52,896 nucleotides of DNA from a virus, in IMG/VR virus record IMGVR_UViG_3300028573_000022, positions 1-52,896 of that record; one strand, written 5' to 3'. Positions 1-8,300 of the stretch are shown here, in pieces. The notes beneath the pieces were generated by a model, which ran no database searches, had not been told where the DNA came from, and was given only the letters and a program-made list of their open reading frames with translations. The position numbers were made by a program, and so were the translations under genes. How positions within the stretch are numbered: the first letter of the stretch is position 1; each line of letters starts with the position of its first letter.

Positions 1-1
1 G

Positions 2-1003
2 CACAGGCCCGCCTGTGAGGCGATCGACCTCTCGAAGCTGCCGGCGTGCGACCCTGAGGCGTTCGCCGCAGAGGTGGGGCTCGCGTACAACGTCGACACC
101 GGCGAGGCGCGCGACCTGGGGCGAGACCTGGATCGCCAGTATCCGGACCTGGGGCCCCGGTGGATTTACGGGACCCTGGACACCCTCGGGTTGTCGCCAA
201 ACGAGGCCGTGGTCCTCGACGCGAAGACGGGGTGGGGCCATGTCCCGTCCGCCGATCGAAATTGGCAACTCCGAGCCGGAGCTGTGGCGGCATGCGCAGC
301 GTTCGGTCGGACCTCGGCTAGTGTGGGGTTGATCTATCTAAACCTGGATCCCGCTCGATTCGACACCGCCGCCCTGTCCGAGTTCGATCTGGCGATGGCT
401 GGCGCGGACCTCGCGACGATGGCGGATCGGGTCGAGGCTGCACAGGCCGAGGTGGCCGCAGGGAAGATGACTGTGGTCACCGAAGGCGAGCACTGCACCT
501 ACTGCCCGGCGTTCATGGCGTGCCCAGCGAAACACGCGCTGGTCACTCGGTTGGCGATGCAGCCGGACCAGGTGGCCTCGGATCTCTTGGCTAACCTGAC
601 TCCGGAGACATCAAGGGCGGCGTATCTTCGGCTCAAAGAGATCAATACGGTCGTGGCGAAGGTGAGCGCGGCCCTGGACGAGTATTCTCAGCAGTCGCCG
701 ATCCAGTTGTCCGAGTCGCTCTACTACGGCCCCCGTCCGCACACGGTCGAGAAGATCTCAGGCGGTGCTGCAGCGGTGGCTACGATTACCCGTGTGCTCG
801 GCAAGGAGCACGCAGATCGGGCATCGGAGATAACCGTCACCAAGGGTGCGCTCGACAAGGAGTGCAAGCGGTGGAAGGAGCTCAGCGGCGCTACCGAGAC
901 GCTCAAGGACATCAAGACCCGCGTCTACGGAGAGATCCGAAAGGTCGGCGGGCTTTCGAAGTCCACGACCTATCCGATCGGTGAGTACTCGCAGAAAAAG
1001 TAG
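2..1003 (+). CDS. PD-(D/E)XK (RecB/Cas4-like) nuclease, 5' partial
   Basis: The reading frame is open from base 2, so the true start lies upstream of the window; a GTG at 74 is an unlikely start. A strand ending VVLDAKTGWG supplies the D-x-K core of a PD-(D/E)XK nuclease, and EHCTYCPAFMACP (C-x2-C-x5-C) about 80 residues later resembles the C-terminal Fe-S cysteines of Cas4/AddB-type nucleases. The C-terminal half is helical and charged. In phages such proteins serve in recombination or DNA degradation. The family call rests on these motifs and a single-strand nuclease role is inferred. Confidence 0.7.
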   Translation, partial: HRPACEAIDLSKLPACDPEAFAAEVGLAYNVDTGEARDLGRDLDRQYPDLGPRWIYGTLDTLGLSPNEAVVLDAKTGWGHVPSADRNWQLRAGAVAACAAFGRTSASVGLIYLNLDPARFDTAALSEFDLAMAGADLATMADRVEAAQAEVAAGKMTVVTEGEHCTYCPAFMACPAKHALVTRLAMQPDQVASDLLANLTPETSRAAYLRLKEINTVVAKVSAALDEYSQQSPIQLSESLYYGPRPHTVEKISGGAAAVATITRVLGKEHADRASEITVTKGALDKECKRWKELSGATETLKDIKTRVYGEIRKVGGLSKSTTYPIGEYSQKK

Positions 1004-1007
1004 GCCG

Positions 1008-1036
1008 TTGACGAATCATCCATTTCGTAGTACAAC
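1008..1036 (+). promoter_or_regulatory. Sigma70-like promoter upstream of XRE gene
   Basis: TTGACG (1008-1013), a 17-nt spacer and TACAAC (1031-1036) lie 17 nt before the ATG at 1053, with GGAGG in between. A 15-mer covering the -35 (1005-1019) recurs with one mismatch at 49932-49946, ahead of another XRE gene. Confidence 0.6.
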
Positions 1037-1052
1037 CTTAAGTGGAGGCGGA

Positions 1053-1259
1053 ATGACGTTGACGGAGAAATTTCAGAGAAACCTCAAACGGATCCGGGTA
1101 GCGAAGGGCATGAGTCAACACAAGCTCGCCATCGTATCCGGGTACACCGTCTCGTACATCAGCGGTCTGGAGTGCGGCACCCGGGCTGGACCGTTGTCGA
1201 CCGTCGAGGCGTTCGCGAAGGCGCTGGGACTCAGGGATCCGCTGGAGTTGCTCCGGTGA
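1053..1259 (+). CDS. XRE-family helix-turn-helix protein
   Basis: A 68-residue protein that is essentially one Cro/C1-type HTH domain: RIRVAKGMSQHKLAIVSGYT followed by SYISGLECG. The ATG at 1053 follows a GGAGG ribosome site and is preferred over an in-frame upstream extension (from 846) that lies within the nuclease gene. It probably binds DNA as a dimer and may regulate this operon through the promoter just upstream. Its stop overlaps the next gene's GTG by 4 nt. Confidence 0.8.
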   Translation: MTLTEKFQRNLKRIRVAKGMSQHKLAIVSGYTVSYISGLECGTRAGPLSTVEAFAKALGLRDPLELLR

Positions 1260-1762
1260 AGCGCCTGGACCGTGACATCCTGGCTCTCTGCGAGGAAGTG
1301 ATCACTTTCTCGGATGGCCCAGTGGCAGTTTCGTTGGCTGTGCATATCAAGAAACGTCTCGCCAAGCCCACCCGCTCTGCTCGCGCCAAGGAGTACCGCC
1401 GCGCGAGGGTCGCCAAGATGACCGGACAGCGCGCCGCGCGGAACGCGACCACCTTGGATGTCCGCGCGAATGTTTGGGCCAGGTCGGCAGGTCGCTGCGA
1501 GGCCTGCGGGATCATGATGGGCATGGGGGCTAACCGGGGCCACATGGATCACTTCTTCGGCGGGTCCAAGCGTACCAGCGAGACGACGATCGAGGGATGC
1601 TGGAGGCTCTGTATTACGTGCGACGGACGAAAGACATGCAATGTCCCGTCTCGCCGCGCGTGGCTACTCCTCTACGAGACGCACTGCAAGGCGCACGGCT
1701 ATCAGGCGCAGGCGGAAAAGGTGGCCGGCGCCATCGCCCTCGAACTCGCGCAACACCCGTAA
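1256..1762 (+). CDS. HNH endonuclease-like protein
   Basis: 168 residues starting at GTG 1256 (GTGA overlap with the preceding stop). The centre has CEACG, then GHMDHFFGGSKR, then CWRLCITCDGRK: two Cys pairs around a DH pair, the usual layout of a zinc-stabilised HNH (beta-beta-alpha metal) nuclease. The N-terminal 70 residues are basic. HNH proteins in phages act in packaging, homing or host DNA attack; here the gene sits among regulators and small genes, so homing or host nicking is more likely than packaging. Confidence 0.65.
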   Translation: MKRLDRDILALCEEVITFSDGPVAVSLAVHIKKRLAKPTRSARAKEYRRARVAKMTGQRAARNATTLDVRANVWARSAGRCEACGIMMGMGANRGHMDHFFGGSKRTSETTIEGCWRLCITCDGRKTCNVPSRRAWLLLYETHCKAHGYQAQAEKVAGAIALELAQHP

Positions 1763-1778
1763 GTAAAGGAGACAAACC

Positions 1779-2519
1779 ATGGGCCTTGATGTCTATCTAT
1801 ATAAAATCACGAACCATGACGCGATGATGAAATGGGAGGAAGAAAGGGAGGGAATCGACGAAGATGAGGAGGCAAAATGGATCGCTGCTCACCCTGCCCC
1901 TGGAGAGAAGACCAAGATCGAAATTGACTCCAAGGTCGACTCCAAGCACTATTTCAAGATCGGGTATTTCCGCTCCTCGTACAATTGCTCCGGGATTGAT
2001 CGCGTTCTAGGGGACGCGGTTAATGTTCGCCTGTCCACTATCTTCGGGGTTGGCCGCGACGACTATGAGTTTCAACCGGACTGGACGAAGTCCAGGGATC
2101 GTGCGGTCGAAGCGCGCGAGACCTACGCTGCTTTCACCGAAACAAACGGCGGTCTCCGTGTTTTTGATGTGGGGACTCATCTATTCTCGGATTCCGCCAA
2201 GGTAACCAGTGGACAGGAGGCCCTTATCGTTGTCACGCGCGAGATCCGCAAGCTCAAGACTGAGCCGAGCGGATTCGGAGGATCCTATTCCTGTCGTGAT
2301 GGGGATTTCTTCTTGAATTCGAAGGAGCCACTAGAAGTTGTGGCCCTGATCCCCGGAATCCGTAAGCGGTCGTTCGGTGGTTTAGAGCCGGCGGTTTACG
2401 TGGTGTCCCGCTTGGAAAGTGACTGGTACCTGACCGCGCTCGACATTGTGATCGAGACCATCGACTACGTGCTGTCGCAGCCCGATCCCGGACTCTACTG
2501 GCTGCATTGGAGCGGATAA
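1779..2519 (+). CDS. Hypothetical protein (MGLDVYLYK start)
   Basis: 246 residues with an AAGGAGA-type ribosome site just before ATG 1779. The start MGLDVYLYKI and an acidic stretch EEEREGIDEDEE are visible; the rest is mixed alpha/beta without transmembrane segments. Proteins opening with this phrase occur in phages and bacteria, but I know of no function. Codon use matches the surrounding genes, although the local GC looks slightly lower. Confidence 0.75.
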   Translation: MGLDVYLYKITNHDAMMKWEEEREGIDEDEEAKWIAAHPAPGEKTKIEIDSKVDSKHYFKIGYFRSSYNCSGIDRVLGDAVNVRLSTIFGVGRDDYEFQPDWTKSRDRAVEARETYAAFTETNGGLRVFDVGTHLFSDSAKVTSGQEALIVVTREIRKLKTEPSGFGGSYSCRDGDFFLNSKEPLEVVALIPGIRKRSFGGLEPAVYVVSRLESDWYLTALDIVIETIDYVLSQPDPGLYWLHWSG

Positions 2520-2521
2520 CC

Positions 2522-3598
2522 ATGAGTGACGGAACGAAGATCCAATGGACGGACGCGACGTGGTCGGTGACTCGCGGTTGCTCTCGCGTCTCGGATGGCT
2601 GCAAAAACTGCTACGCCGAGCGCATGGCGCACCGGTTCTCCGGCGAGGGCGGACCATTCGCGGGGCTGACGCACGCCACGGCGGAAGGTCCGCGCTGGAC
2701 CGGAGAGGTGCGGCTGGTGCCCGAGGCGCTTGAGTTGCCGCTTCACTGGAGGAAACCGCGTCGCATCTTCGTCGACTCGATGTCCGACCTGTTTCACAAG
2801 GACGTGCCGGACGAGTTCATCTCCAAGGTGTTGGCGGTAATCTCTCTCGCGCCTCGCCACACCTTCCAATTGCTCACGAAGCGGCCAGAGCGAATGTCGC
2901 GCCTCTTCCGGTCAGATTGCTTCTGGGATCTCGTCGACGACGAATCCAGCATGCTTCTCGAGGACGAGGACTCTCCGGTAGGCCCGGGGCGCGGCTGGAA
3001 CGGACTCGAGCGGCGCAGCGACGACGCACGCGCGACCGCGCAGTGCCCGACCGTCGATGAGCCGCTGTCGAACCTGTGGGCCGGCGTGAGCGTCGAGAAC
3101 CAGCACGCCGCGGACGAGCGGATCCCGCTGCTTCTGGAGACCCCGGCTGCGGTTAGGTGGATCTCGGCGGAACCGCTGCTCGGAGATGTGGGCCTGTTCG
3201 CCTTCCTGCGGGGAGCCATCCGGGATGCGAGCCTAGCCGAACTCAATTGCCCGACGATGCCAGGGCTAGACTGGGTTGTCGCGGGCGGCGAGAGTGGTCC
3301 CAGTGCGCGGCCGGTGCATCCGGACTGGGTCCGATCGATCCGAGACCAGTGCCAGAGTGCTGGGGTTCCGTTCTTCTTCAAGTCGTGGGGAGAGTGGTCG
3401 CCGATCTACTCCTGCGACGATGACCCCGACGCGCGCACCATGCCCAACATGTTTAGTGATCGGCGACGCTGGATCAACTCTGCTGGCGGGCATGGCTTCC
3501 ATGGCAAGCGCGTTGTTGCTGTTGAGCGGGTGGGGAAGAAGCGCGCCGGCCGCGAACTGGACGGGCGTGAGTGGAGTGAATTCCCGGAGGCGGGATGA
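2522..3598 (+). CDS. DUF5131 (phage Gp37/Gp68) protein, radical-SAM-like
   Basis: 358 residues. The N-terminus has IQWTDATWSVTRGC followed by C-x6-C-x2-CYAERMA, the three-cysteine signature of the Gp37/Gp68 (DUF5131) family; FVDSMSDLFH, FQLLTKRPERM and GVSVENQ are further family blocks. The cysteines probably bind an Fe-S cluster as in radical SAM enzymes, but the substrate is unknown. An acidic, probably unstructured insert (about residues 140-180) separates the LTKRP and GVSVENQ blocks. ATG 2522 is chosen because it follows the previous stop by 2 nt and begins MSDGTKIQW. Confidence 0.85.
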   Translation: MSDGTKIQWTDATWSVTRGCSRVSDGCKNCYAERMAHRFSGEGGPFAGLTHATAEGPRWTGEVRLVPEALELPLHWRKPRRIFVDSMSDLFHKDVPDEFISKVLAVISLAPRHTFQLLTKRPERMSRLFRSDCFWDLVDDESSMLLEDEDSPVGPGRGWNGLERRSDDARATAQCPTVDEPLSNLWAGVSVENQHAADERIPLLLETPAAVRWISAEPLLGDVGLFAFLRGAIRDASLAELNCPTMPGLDWVVAGGESGPSARPVHPDWVRSIRDQCQSAGVPFFFKSWGEWSPIYSCDDDPDARTMPNMFSDRRRWINSAGGHGFHGKRVVAVERVGKKRAGRELDGREWSEFPEAG

Positions 3599-3765
3599 GT
3601 CGTCATATCTCAACCAAAGAGGAGCGCGAACTGATCGAGAAGGCCGGTTGGGTCCGCGATGAAGACGACTGGTGGTTCCCCCGTGGGGCCAGTAGCGGTT
3701 ACGGGAGAACCTGTAAAGAGGCGCTACGTATAGTGAAGAATTCCCGGAGGCGAGACGATGAGTGA
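3595..3765 (+). CDS. Small hypothetical protein
   Basis: A 56-residue ORF beginning at ATG 3595, which overlaps the DUF5131 stop by 4 nt, preceded by CCCGGAGGCGGG. It contains STKEERELIEKAGWV and DDWWFPRG and ends RRRDDE. Coding is supported by tight coupling on both sides: it overlaps the next gene's ATG by 8 nt. Function unknown. Confidence 0.55.
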   Translation: MSRHISTKEERELIEKAGWVRDEDDWWFPRGASSGYGRTCKEALRIVKNSRRRDDE

Positions 3766-4054
3766 CGAACGAATGTTCCCTTTGTTGGCCGTAAATCGAG
3801 GAGCCAGAAAGGACATCGCTCCTGGACCGCGTCAAGTCCCGGGCGCTGGCGCGCCTGCGATCGTCTCCGTGATTGATTCGCCGGTCGCCGCCGAGCCGGA
3901 GGGGTGCAGGCACTGCACGCGCTGTGACGGATCCGGAGAGGTCGACCACGACTGCGGTGACAGCACGTGCGGCGCGGAAAGGGATCCGTGCTTCGTGTGC
4001 GATGGCACCGGGTTCCGCCCGGCCGCTCCGGAGAAGGAGGTGGCCGATGGGTGA
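3758..4054 (+). CDS. Small zinc-finger protein, DnaJ-like CxxCxGxG motif
   Basis: 98 residues. The second half reads CRHCTRCDGSGEVDHDC followed by CGAERDPCFVCDGTGF, two CxxCxGxG-type repeats as in the DnaJ zinc-binding region. No J domain is present. The first half is Pro/Ala-rich and probably disordered. The ribosome-site region (3738-3752) repeats that of the preceding gene (3578-3592). Likely a metal-binding adaptor; function unknown. Confidence 0.65.
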   Translation: MSDERMFPLLAVNRGARKDIAPGPRQVPGAGAPAIVSVIDSPVAAEPEGCRHCTRCDGSGEVDHDCGDSTCGAERDPCFVCDGTGFRPAAPEKEVADG

Positions 4055-4250
4055 CTACGTCCCGGGGCGATGCGACGACTACATGTGCAGCGGCGGGTGC
4101 GCTACCCGCGGCCGGCTCATCGATTCCGCCATCAACGCAGGGGACGCGGCCGACTGGCCGGGCTGGTGGCCGGAACTGGCGCCGTTGACGCGCGAAGAGC
4201 GGGAGTTCGTACAGGCTCAGGCGCAAGGGAAGGTGGTGGACCGTGGGTAA
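4047..4250 (+). CDS. Small hypothetical protein
   Basis: 67 residues from ATG 4047 (AGGAGG 7 nt upstream), overlapping the preceding gene by 8 nt. It starts MGDYVPGRCDDYMCSGGC with three clustered cysteines and ends with a helical LTREEREFVQAQAQGK. Probably metal-binding; no family recognised. Confidence 0.55.
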   Translation: MGDYVPGRCDDYMCSGGCATRGRLIDSAINAGDAADWPGWWPELAPLTREEREFVQAQAQGKVVDRG

Positions 4251-4455
4251 AGGATTCCGATACAAACGATGGTACGAACTTGTAACTGGCGCTAGGTGCC
4301 CAAAATGTCGGTCGGAGTGGAAAAGCGTATTCGAGGTGTACGACCTCCACGCGTGCCCCGAGTGCGGCTATCACGTGGAACAGTCCGACGCCTACAAGGC
4401 TGCCTTCCCCAGCGAAAGTAAGACAGCGGCGGCGGGGAAGGAGAGCGGAAAGTGA
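4243..4455 (+). CDS. Zinc-ribbon protein
   Basis: 70 residues starting at GTG 4243, overlapping the preceding stop by 8 nt. CPKC and CPECGYH, 22 residues apart, form a classic four-cysteine zinc ribbon. The C-terminus is Lys/Ser-rich. Probably a nucleic-acid or protein-binding adaptor. Confidence 0.6.
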   Translation: MGKGFRYKRWYELVTGARCPKCRSEWKSVFEVYDLHACPECGYHVEQSDAYKAAFPSESKTAAAGKESGK

Positions 4456-4667
4456 CCCTGATAGGCGAGACCATGACCGGGCAGATCATCGAAGTGGGCG
4501 AAGCGGACGGGGGCGGTTTCGAGTTCGTTGTCGAGGTCGACGGAACGGATCGGAGATTGCACATGCCGTGTACCGCTCCAGTCGCCCGGGAAGCCGGTTC
4601 CGCCCTCTACGTTCCGATGGCGATCACCTTCACCATGATCGCTCGAGAGAAGGGACCGACGCCGTGA
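4452..4667 (+). CDS. Small hypothetical protein, probable beta fold
   Basis: 71 residues from GTG 4452 with a 4-nt overlap on both sides. Alternating hydrophobic residues (GQIIEVGEADGGGFEFVVEV, LYVPMAITFTMIA) suggest a small beta-barrel. No motif recognised. It directly precedes the ASCH-domain gene and is probably translationally coupled to it. Confidence 0.55.
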   Translation: MTLIGETMTGQIIEVGEADGGGFEFVVEVDGTDRRLHMPCTAPVAREAGSALYVPMAITFTMIAREKGPTP

Positions 4668-5308
4668 AAGAGCGCCCGATCTTGTTTTCCGCCCCGATGG
4701 TGCGCGCCCTCTTGGCCGGGCGGAAGAGCATGACTCGACGGACCGTGAAGCCGCAGCCCGGTCCACACCTCGGACTGCAAGAGATGTGGGGCACGTCGCC
4801 GGACGGGTTCGCCTTCGGTGAGCCCGGACTCTGGCGCGTGGTCGGGGAGGACTACCCGGACGACGAAAGCGACGATCGCCGCTGCCCCTACGGCGCGCCC
4901 GGGGATCGACTGTGTGTTCGCGAGGCATTCAGGTACACGGACGAATTCCGACAACACGTGGAGTTCCGCGCCGACCAGGACAAGGAGACCGATGGCTTCC
5001 GGTGGCGCCCGTCCATCCACTTACCGTGGATGTTCTCTCGCCTCATGCTGGAGATCACCCGGGTCCGAGTCGAGCAGCTCCAGGAGATCACCGAAGAGGA
5101 CGCGCGGGCGGAGGGCGTCACGCTCATGGAGAGCATCAGCCCGGACCAGCGGCTAGCTGGGACCGGTGAGCGGTTCGGGGATGCCCCGCACCGGTGCGCC
5201 TTCGCATGCCTCTGGGACGAGATCAACCCGGAGACCAGTTGGGTGTCAAATCCCTGGGTATGGGTGGTCAAATTCCGGAGGGTGGTGACGGAAGGGGCGA
5301 AGCCGTGA
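4664..5308 (+). CDS. ASCH-domain-like phage protein
   Basis: 214 residues from GTG 4664. It opens with KERPILFSAPMVRALLAGRK then TRRTVKPQP, continues with CPYGAPGDRLCVREAF, HLPWMFSRL, and ITEEDARAEGV, and ends LWDEINP...SNPWVWVVKF. This block order is that of the phage ASCH-domain family often called morphogenetic protein. ASCH domains bind RNA or nucleotides; the specific substrate is unknown. The earlier in-frame start would overlap the preceding gene by about 100 nt. Confidence 0.8.
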   Translation: MKERPILFSAPMVRALLAGRKSMTRRTVKPQPGPHLGLQEMWGTSPDGFAFGEPGLWRVVGEDYPDDESDDRRCPYGAPGDRLCVREAFRYTDEFRQHVEFRADQDKETDGFRWRPSIHLPWMFSRLMLEITRVRVEQLQEITEEDARAEGVTLMESISPDQRLAGTGERFGDAPHRCAFACLWDEINPETSWVSNPWVWVVKFRRVVTEGAKP

Positions 5309-5583
5309 AGATCAAGGTCTGGCTCGACAGCTACAATGGAGAAGAAGGCGCCACGGAGGTGGAGATCTCGGGGTCAACGGACGAGCAGGAATACTATTGT
5401 CAGCTCGATACCTGCGCCGAGGAATACGTCGAGAAACTCTACTCGGACCTCGAATACCCGAAGGAGGAAGAGGTCTCAATCCGGGATGAGTCTGGCGCCC
5501 TTTGGCTGATCGCGGTCTGCGTCGACCATGTGCCAGTGTTCCATGCTGCCACTCCGGAGCGCAAGGAAGGGGTGAAGCCATGA
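5305..5583 (+). CDS. Small acidic hypothetical protein
   Basis: 92 residues from GTG 5305 (GTGA overlap). Strongly acidic (EYVEKLYSDLEYPKEEEVSI), ending in a hydrophobic strand LWLIAVCVDHVPVFHA. No family recognised. It lies between the ASCH gene and an XRE regulator, with 4-nt overlaps to each. Confidence 0.55.
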   Translation: MKIKVWLDSYNGEEGATEVEISGSTDEQEYYCQLDTCAEEYVEKLYSDLEYPKEEEVSIRDESGALWLIAVCVDHVPVFHAATPERKEGVKP

Positions 5584-5816
5584 CGATCGTGGAGCGCTTT
5601 GGGCGCAACGTTTCGGCCGCGCGCAAGTTCGTTCAGATCTCCCAGTCCGATCTCGCGCGAGAGGCAGGGATCGATCCGTCGTATGTGTCGCTGATCGAAT
5701 CCGGTAAGCGCGAAGTCGGAATCGAAACCGCAGGCAGGATCGCGGCTGCACTCCAGGTTTCACTCGGCCATCTGTTGACCGGGCAGCCGTTCACAGGGGA
5801 AGGAGAAAAGCCGTGA
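5580..5816 (+). CDS. XRE-family helix-turn-helix protein
   Basis: 78 residues. NVSAARKFVQISQSDLAREA, then GIDPSYVSLIESGKREVGIE and AAALQVSLGHLL is a textbook Cro/C1 HTH domain filling almost the whole protein. ATG 5580 overlaps the preceding stop by 4 nt and has GGAAGG upstream. It is embedded in the operon without its own visible promoter, so it is probably co-transcribed. Confidence 0.85.
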   Translation: MTIVERFGRNVSAARKFVQISQSDLAREAGIDPSYVSLIESGKREVGIETAGRIAAALQVSLGHLLTGQPFTGEGEKP

Positions 5817-6838
5817 TCTGGGAACTCAAGCGCGGTGGATTCGGACCAGAAGAGATGGACATCTATTTCCCTGGGTGGCGCGAAGAGGTAAGCGAACTGT
5901 CGCAATTGGCAAAACGCGCCGAGTCGGCCAAGCATGAGCGCGACGCGATCGCGGCCTGCTACGACGACGCGACGGTACGGATCGCGGAGCTGGAGGCGTC
6001 CCAGGCACGACTTGCGGCCCTTGCCGAAAATTATCGGGCCCAATTGACAGCCGAACAGAGTCGCGGAAACGATTGTAATATGGAGTGGTCGGACCGGCTC
6101 AACGTCTCCGAGGCCAAGGTCGAACGGCTGCGGGAGGCGCTGCTGGCCTTCGCCAAGGAGACGGAGAATCCGGCCCTGGCCCTGGTCGCCCGCGACGTGC
6201 TCGGTACCTCCGCCGACGACAAGAAAAGGACCGCGCTCTCTCCAGAGGAATGGAAGGCGCGGGCCCGAAGGGAGTCGGAAGGCGAAGTGGGCTGCGGCGT
6301 TCCCGATCCCATGGCCGCCGAGCCGGAGCGGTGTGAGATCTGCGGAGAACGAAAATCGAACGCGGTTCACGTGGGTGAGCACGAGTTCCGTCCGGCCGTC
6401 CCGGTTGCCTCCGAGCCGGCGCTGTGCGAGGGCTGCGGTCACGCGGAGCTGCACCATAACTCCCGGTGGCGAACGGACGATGCGAGGGTGAATGGGACCG
6501 CTGCGGATGCGCCGGGTTCCGCCCGGCCGCGCCGGGGAAGGAGCCGGACCGTGGGTGACCGAGCAAAGGGACTCTACCGGAAGTTTCACGTCTACCGTGA
6601 CGACGGGCGTGATGGAAGTGGAGAGAAACATGATGGGTGCGAGTATTTCGTGCTCGACCTGACGCATGACCCGTTCGCCTGGTTCGCGCTCCGGAGGTAC
6701 GCGGAGGCCTGCCGAGAGACGCACCCGAAATTGTCGGCAGACCTCCATTTGAAGATAGACGCGCACAAGTCGTGGCTGCGGAAGATGGACGAAAGCGCTT
6801 ACGGCTTGGCGAACAAGAAGAAGGAGAGCCCGCGATGA
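5813..6838 (+). CDS. Mosaic protein: coiled coil, zinc motifs, C-terminal phage domain
   Basis: 341 residues from GTG 5813. Residues ~20-115 form a coiled coil including HERDAIAACYDDA, a phrase nearly repeated in the protein at 18128-19720. Two Cys/His motifs follow: CEICGE (near 174) and CEGCGHAELHH (near 205). From about residue 247 a separate module (KFHVYRDDG...KHDGCEYFVLDL...DPFAWFALRRYAEAC) matches a small phage protein I know as a stand-alone ORF. That module has its own ribosome site (AAGGAG) and in-frame GTG at 6551, so the shorter product could also be made. Function unknown. Confidence 0.7.
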   Translation: MIWELKRGGFGPEEMDIYFPGWREEVSELSQLAKRAESAKHERDAIAACYDDATVRIAELEASQARLAALAENYRAQLTAEQSRGNDCNMEWSDRLNVSEAKVERLREALLAFAKETENPALALVARDVLGTSADDKKRTALSPEEWKARARRESEGEVGCGVPDPMAAEPERCEICGERKSNAVHVGEHEFRPAVPVASEPALCEGCGHAELHHNSRWRTDDARVNGTAADAPGSARPRRGRSRTVGDRAKGLYRKFHVYRDDGRDGSGEKHDGCEYFVLDLTHDPFAWFALRRYAEACRETHPKLSADLHLKIDAHKSWLRKMDESAYGLANKKKESPR

Positions 6839-7155
6839 GACGCTACGCCAAGTTCGAAACCGTGAAGACTGAACGCCTCACGGTGCGCCAGCGCATCTGG
6901 CGTGCGGTCGCTCTGTTCGCCTACCGCCGCTGGGCCATCCCGCTACGCGCTCCTCCCGATGGCGTGCCAGGTCTCCGCGACCGGGATTCACCCTGCACGG
7001 CCTACGACCCGCGTCCCACCATGCGCGGTGATTGGGGTAGCTGCGAGAGCGATGGCCACTACCTATGCGCCGAGTGCGCGCACCTCGCGCGGTGTTCTTC
7101 GTGCAGGGAGCGGACGGGATACTGTGAGTGCGATCAGGAAGGAACGCAGCCGTGA
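6835..7155 (+). CDS. Cys-rich hypothetical protein
   Basis: 106 residues from ATG 6835 (4-nt overlap, AAGGAG upstream). The N-terminal half is basic (RLTVRQRIWRAVALFAYRRW). The C-terminal half has CESDGHYLCAECAHLARCS followed by CRERTGYCEC, probably two interleaved zinc sites. No family recognised. Confidence 0.6.
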   Translation: MRRYAKFETVKTERLTVRQRIWRAVALFAYRRWAIPLRAPPDGVPGLRDRDSPCTAYDPRPTMRGDWGSCESDGHYLCAECAHLARCSSCRERTGYCECDQEGTQP

Positions 7156-7415
7156 TCTGGGAACTCTACAGGGGCAACGGGGAATTCAGGTTGATCTCGT
7201 CTGAGAAGGAGGCTCCAGCGCGAGTAGGCGTGTTGGACGCGCTGATCGACTGCAAGGATGGAGATGCCGCGGAGGCGATCGCCAAACAGCACATGGCGAC
7301 GCAACGAATCCGCGAGCCGCACGAGATGCCGATGCTGTACAGGCCCACGGGTGAGCCGTTCGACATGGGTTGCGCGAAGGTCTTCGAGCGGAAGAAGAAC
7401 AAGGAGGGGGCATGA
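7152..7415 (+). CDS. Hypothetical protein
   Basis: 87 residues from GTG 7152. The first codons and upstream bases (7148-7166) are identical for 19 nt to those of the gene starting at 5813 (5809-5827), so both proteins begin VIWEL; after that they diverge. The body has LDALIDCKDGDAAEAIAKQH and ends with a basic tail. Function unknown. Confidence 0.55.
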   Translation: MIWELYRGNGEFRLISSEKEAPARVGVLDALIDCKDGDAAEAIAKQHMATQRIREPHEMPMLYRPTGEPFDMGCAKVFERKKNKEGA

Positions 7416-7594
7416 GCAAAGAGACCTGGTGTCCCTACTGCAAAGCGAATCACGCCGTACCGCCTCATGGCGGTAATCCAACCGACTGTCCGCTTTGGTG
7501 TGACTGGTGTCTGTGCGCCTGCGCGGACTATCAAACAAAGAAACTCGGCAAACTGCAAGAACTGCTACGCGTAGCGAAGGAGGACGAGTCGTGA
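7412..7594 (+). CDS. Small zinc-binding-like protein
   Basis: 60 residues from ATG 7412 (GGAGGGGG upstream). MSKETWCPYCKANH, then CPLWCDWCLCAC gives six or more clustered cysteines, and the C-terminus is a helix (TKKLGKLQELLRVAKEDE). Likely structural zinc binding; role unknown. Confidence 0.55.
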   Translation: MSKETWCPYCKANHAVPPHGGNPTDCPLWCDWCLCACADYQTKKLGKLQELLRVAKEDES

Positions 7595-8115
7595 TCCCCG
7601 ACGCGATGGCGCAACCCCTGGAGCGCTGGGCCGAGTTCAGTGAGGATCGGGTGTACCGCCGCAAGCTGTACATCCCGTTCGACACCAAGGGCCCGTTGAC
7701 CATGTTTCTGATGCTCAACCCGAGTGTCGCCGATGAGACCCGTAGCGACCCCACCGTCACCCGCTGCGAAGGGTTCGCCCGGAAGTGGGGATCGCGGGGG
7801 CTCTACATCGGAAACCTGTTCGATCTCGTGAGCACCAATCCGAGTGTGCTCCTGACTCATTCCGAGCCGTGGACGGTGAGGAACAATTTCGCGCTCCTCG
7901 AGATGGCAGAGGAGACCCTCGCCTCGGGCGGCCGAATCATCTGCGCCTGGGGGACGTGGGGCAGTACTCGACACCGAGATGATGACGTGCGGCGCAACCT
8001 GCGATGGTTCAATCTCTGGTGCCTGCGCAAGACGAAAGACGGATGCCCGGCGCACCCGCTGTACCTGCCGAAGAGCCTGGAGCCGATCATCTACTCGCAC
8101 AGGAGGGTGGCATGA
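7591..8115 (+). CDS. DUF1643 family protein
   Basis: 174 residues from GTG 7591. The blocks YRRKLYIPF, MFLMLNPSVADE, DPTVTRCEGFARKWG, LYIGNLFDLVSTNP and IICAWGTWG are those of DUF1643, a family common in phages and mobile elements with no established biochemical role. Overlaps both neighbours by 4 nt. Confidence 0.85.
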   Translation: MIPDAMAQPLERWAEFSEDRVYRRKLYIPFDTKGPLTMFLMLNPSVADETRSDPTVTRCEGFARKWGSRGLYIGNLFDLVSTNPSVLLTHSEPWTVRNNFALLEMAEETLASGGRIICAWGTWGSTRHRDDDVRRNLRWFNLWCLRKTKDGCPAHPLYLPKSLEPIIYSHRRVA

Positions 8116-8300
8116 TCCTTCTTGTCTCCTGCGCCTATTGCGGAACCGCCAACGAGACGCCCGATCCGCCCGCACTGGTGAAGTGCCGGGAGTGCGGGAG
8201 ATCGTTTCGAGTGCTGAGAAATGAGTCGGGGTGCAAGCACCCGATCGAAATAGGCGATGCTGCCCGGGAGTTCTACGAGCGGAAGAGGGGTGCCAAATGA
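8112..8300 (+). CDS. Zinc-ribbon protein
   Basis: 62 residues from ATG 8112 (AGGAGGG upstream). CAYCG and CRECG, 18 residues apart, form a zinc ribbon (MILLVSCAYCGTANETPD...VKCRECGRSFRV). A helical tail EFYERKRG follows. No function assigned. Confidence 0.6.
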   Translation: MILLVSCAYCGTANETPDPPALVKCRECGRSFRVLRNESGCKHPIEIGDAAREFYERKRGAK

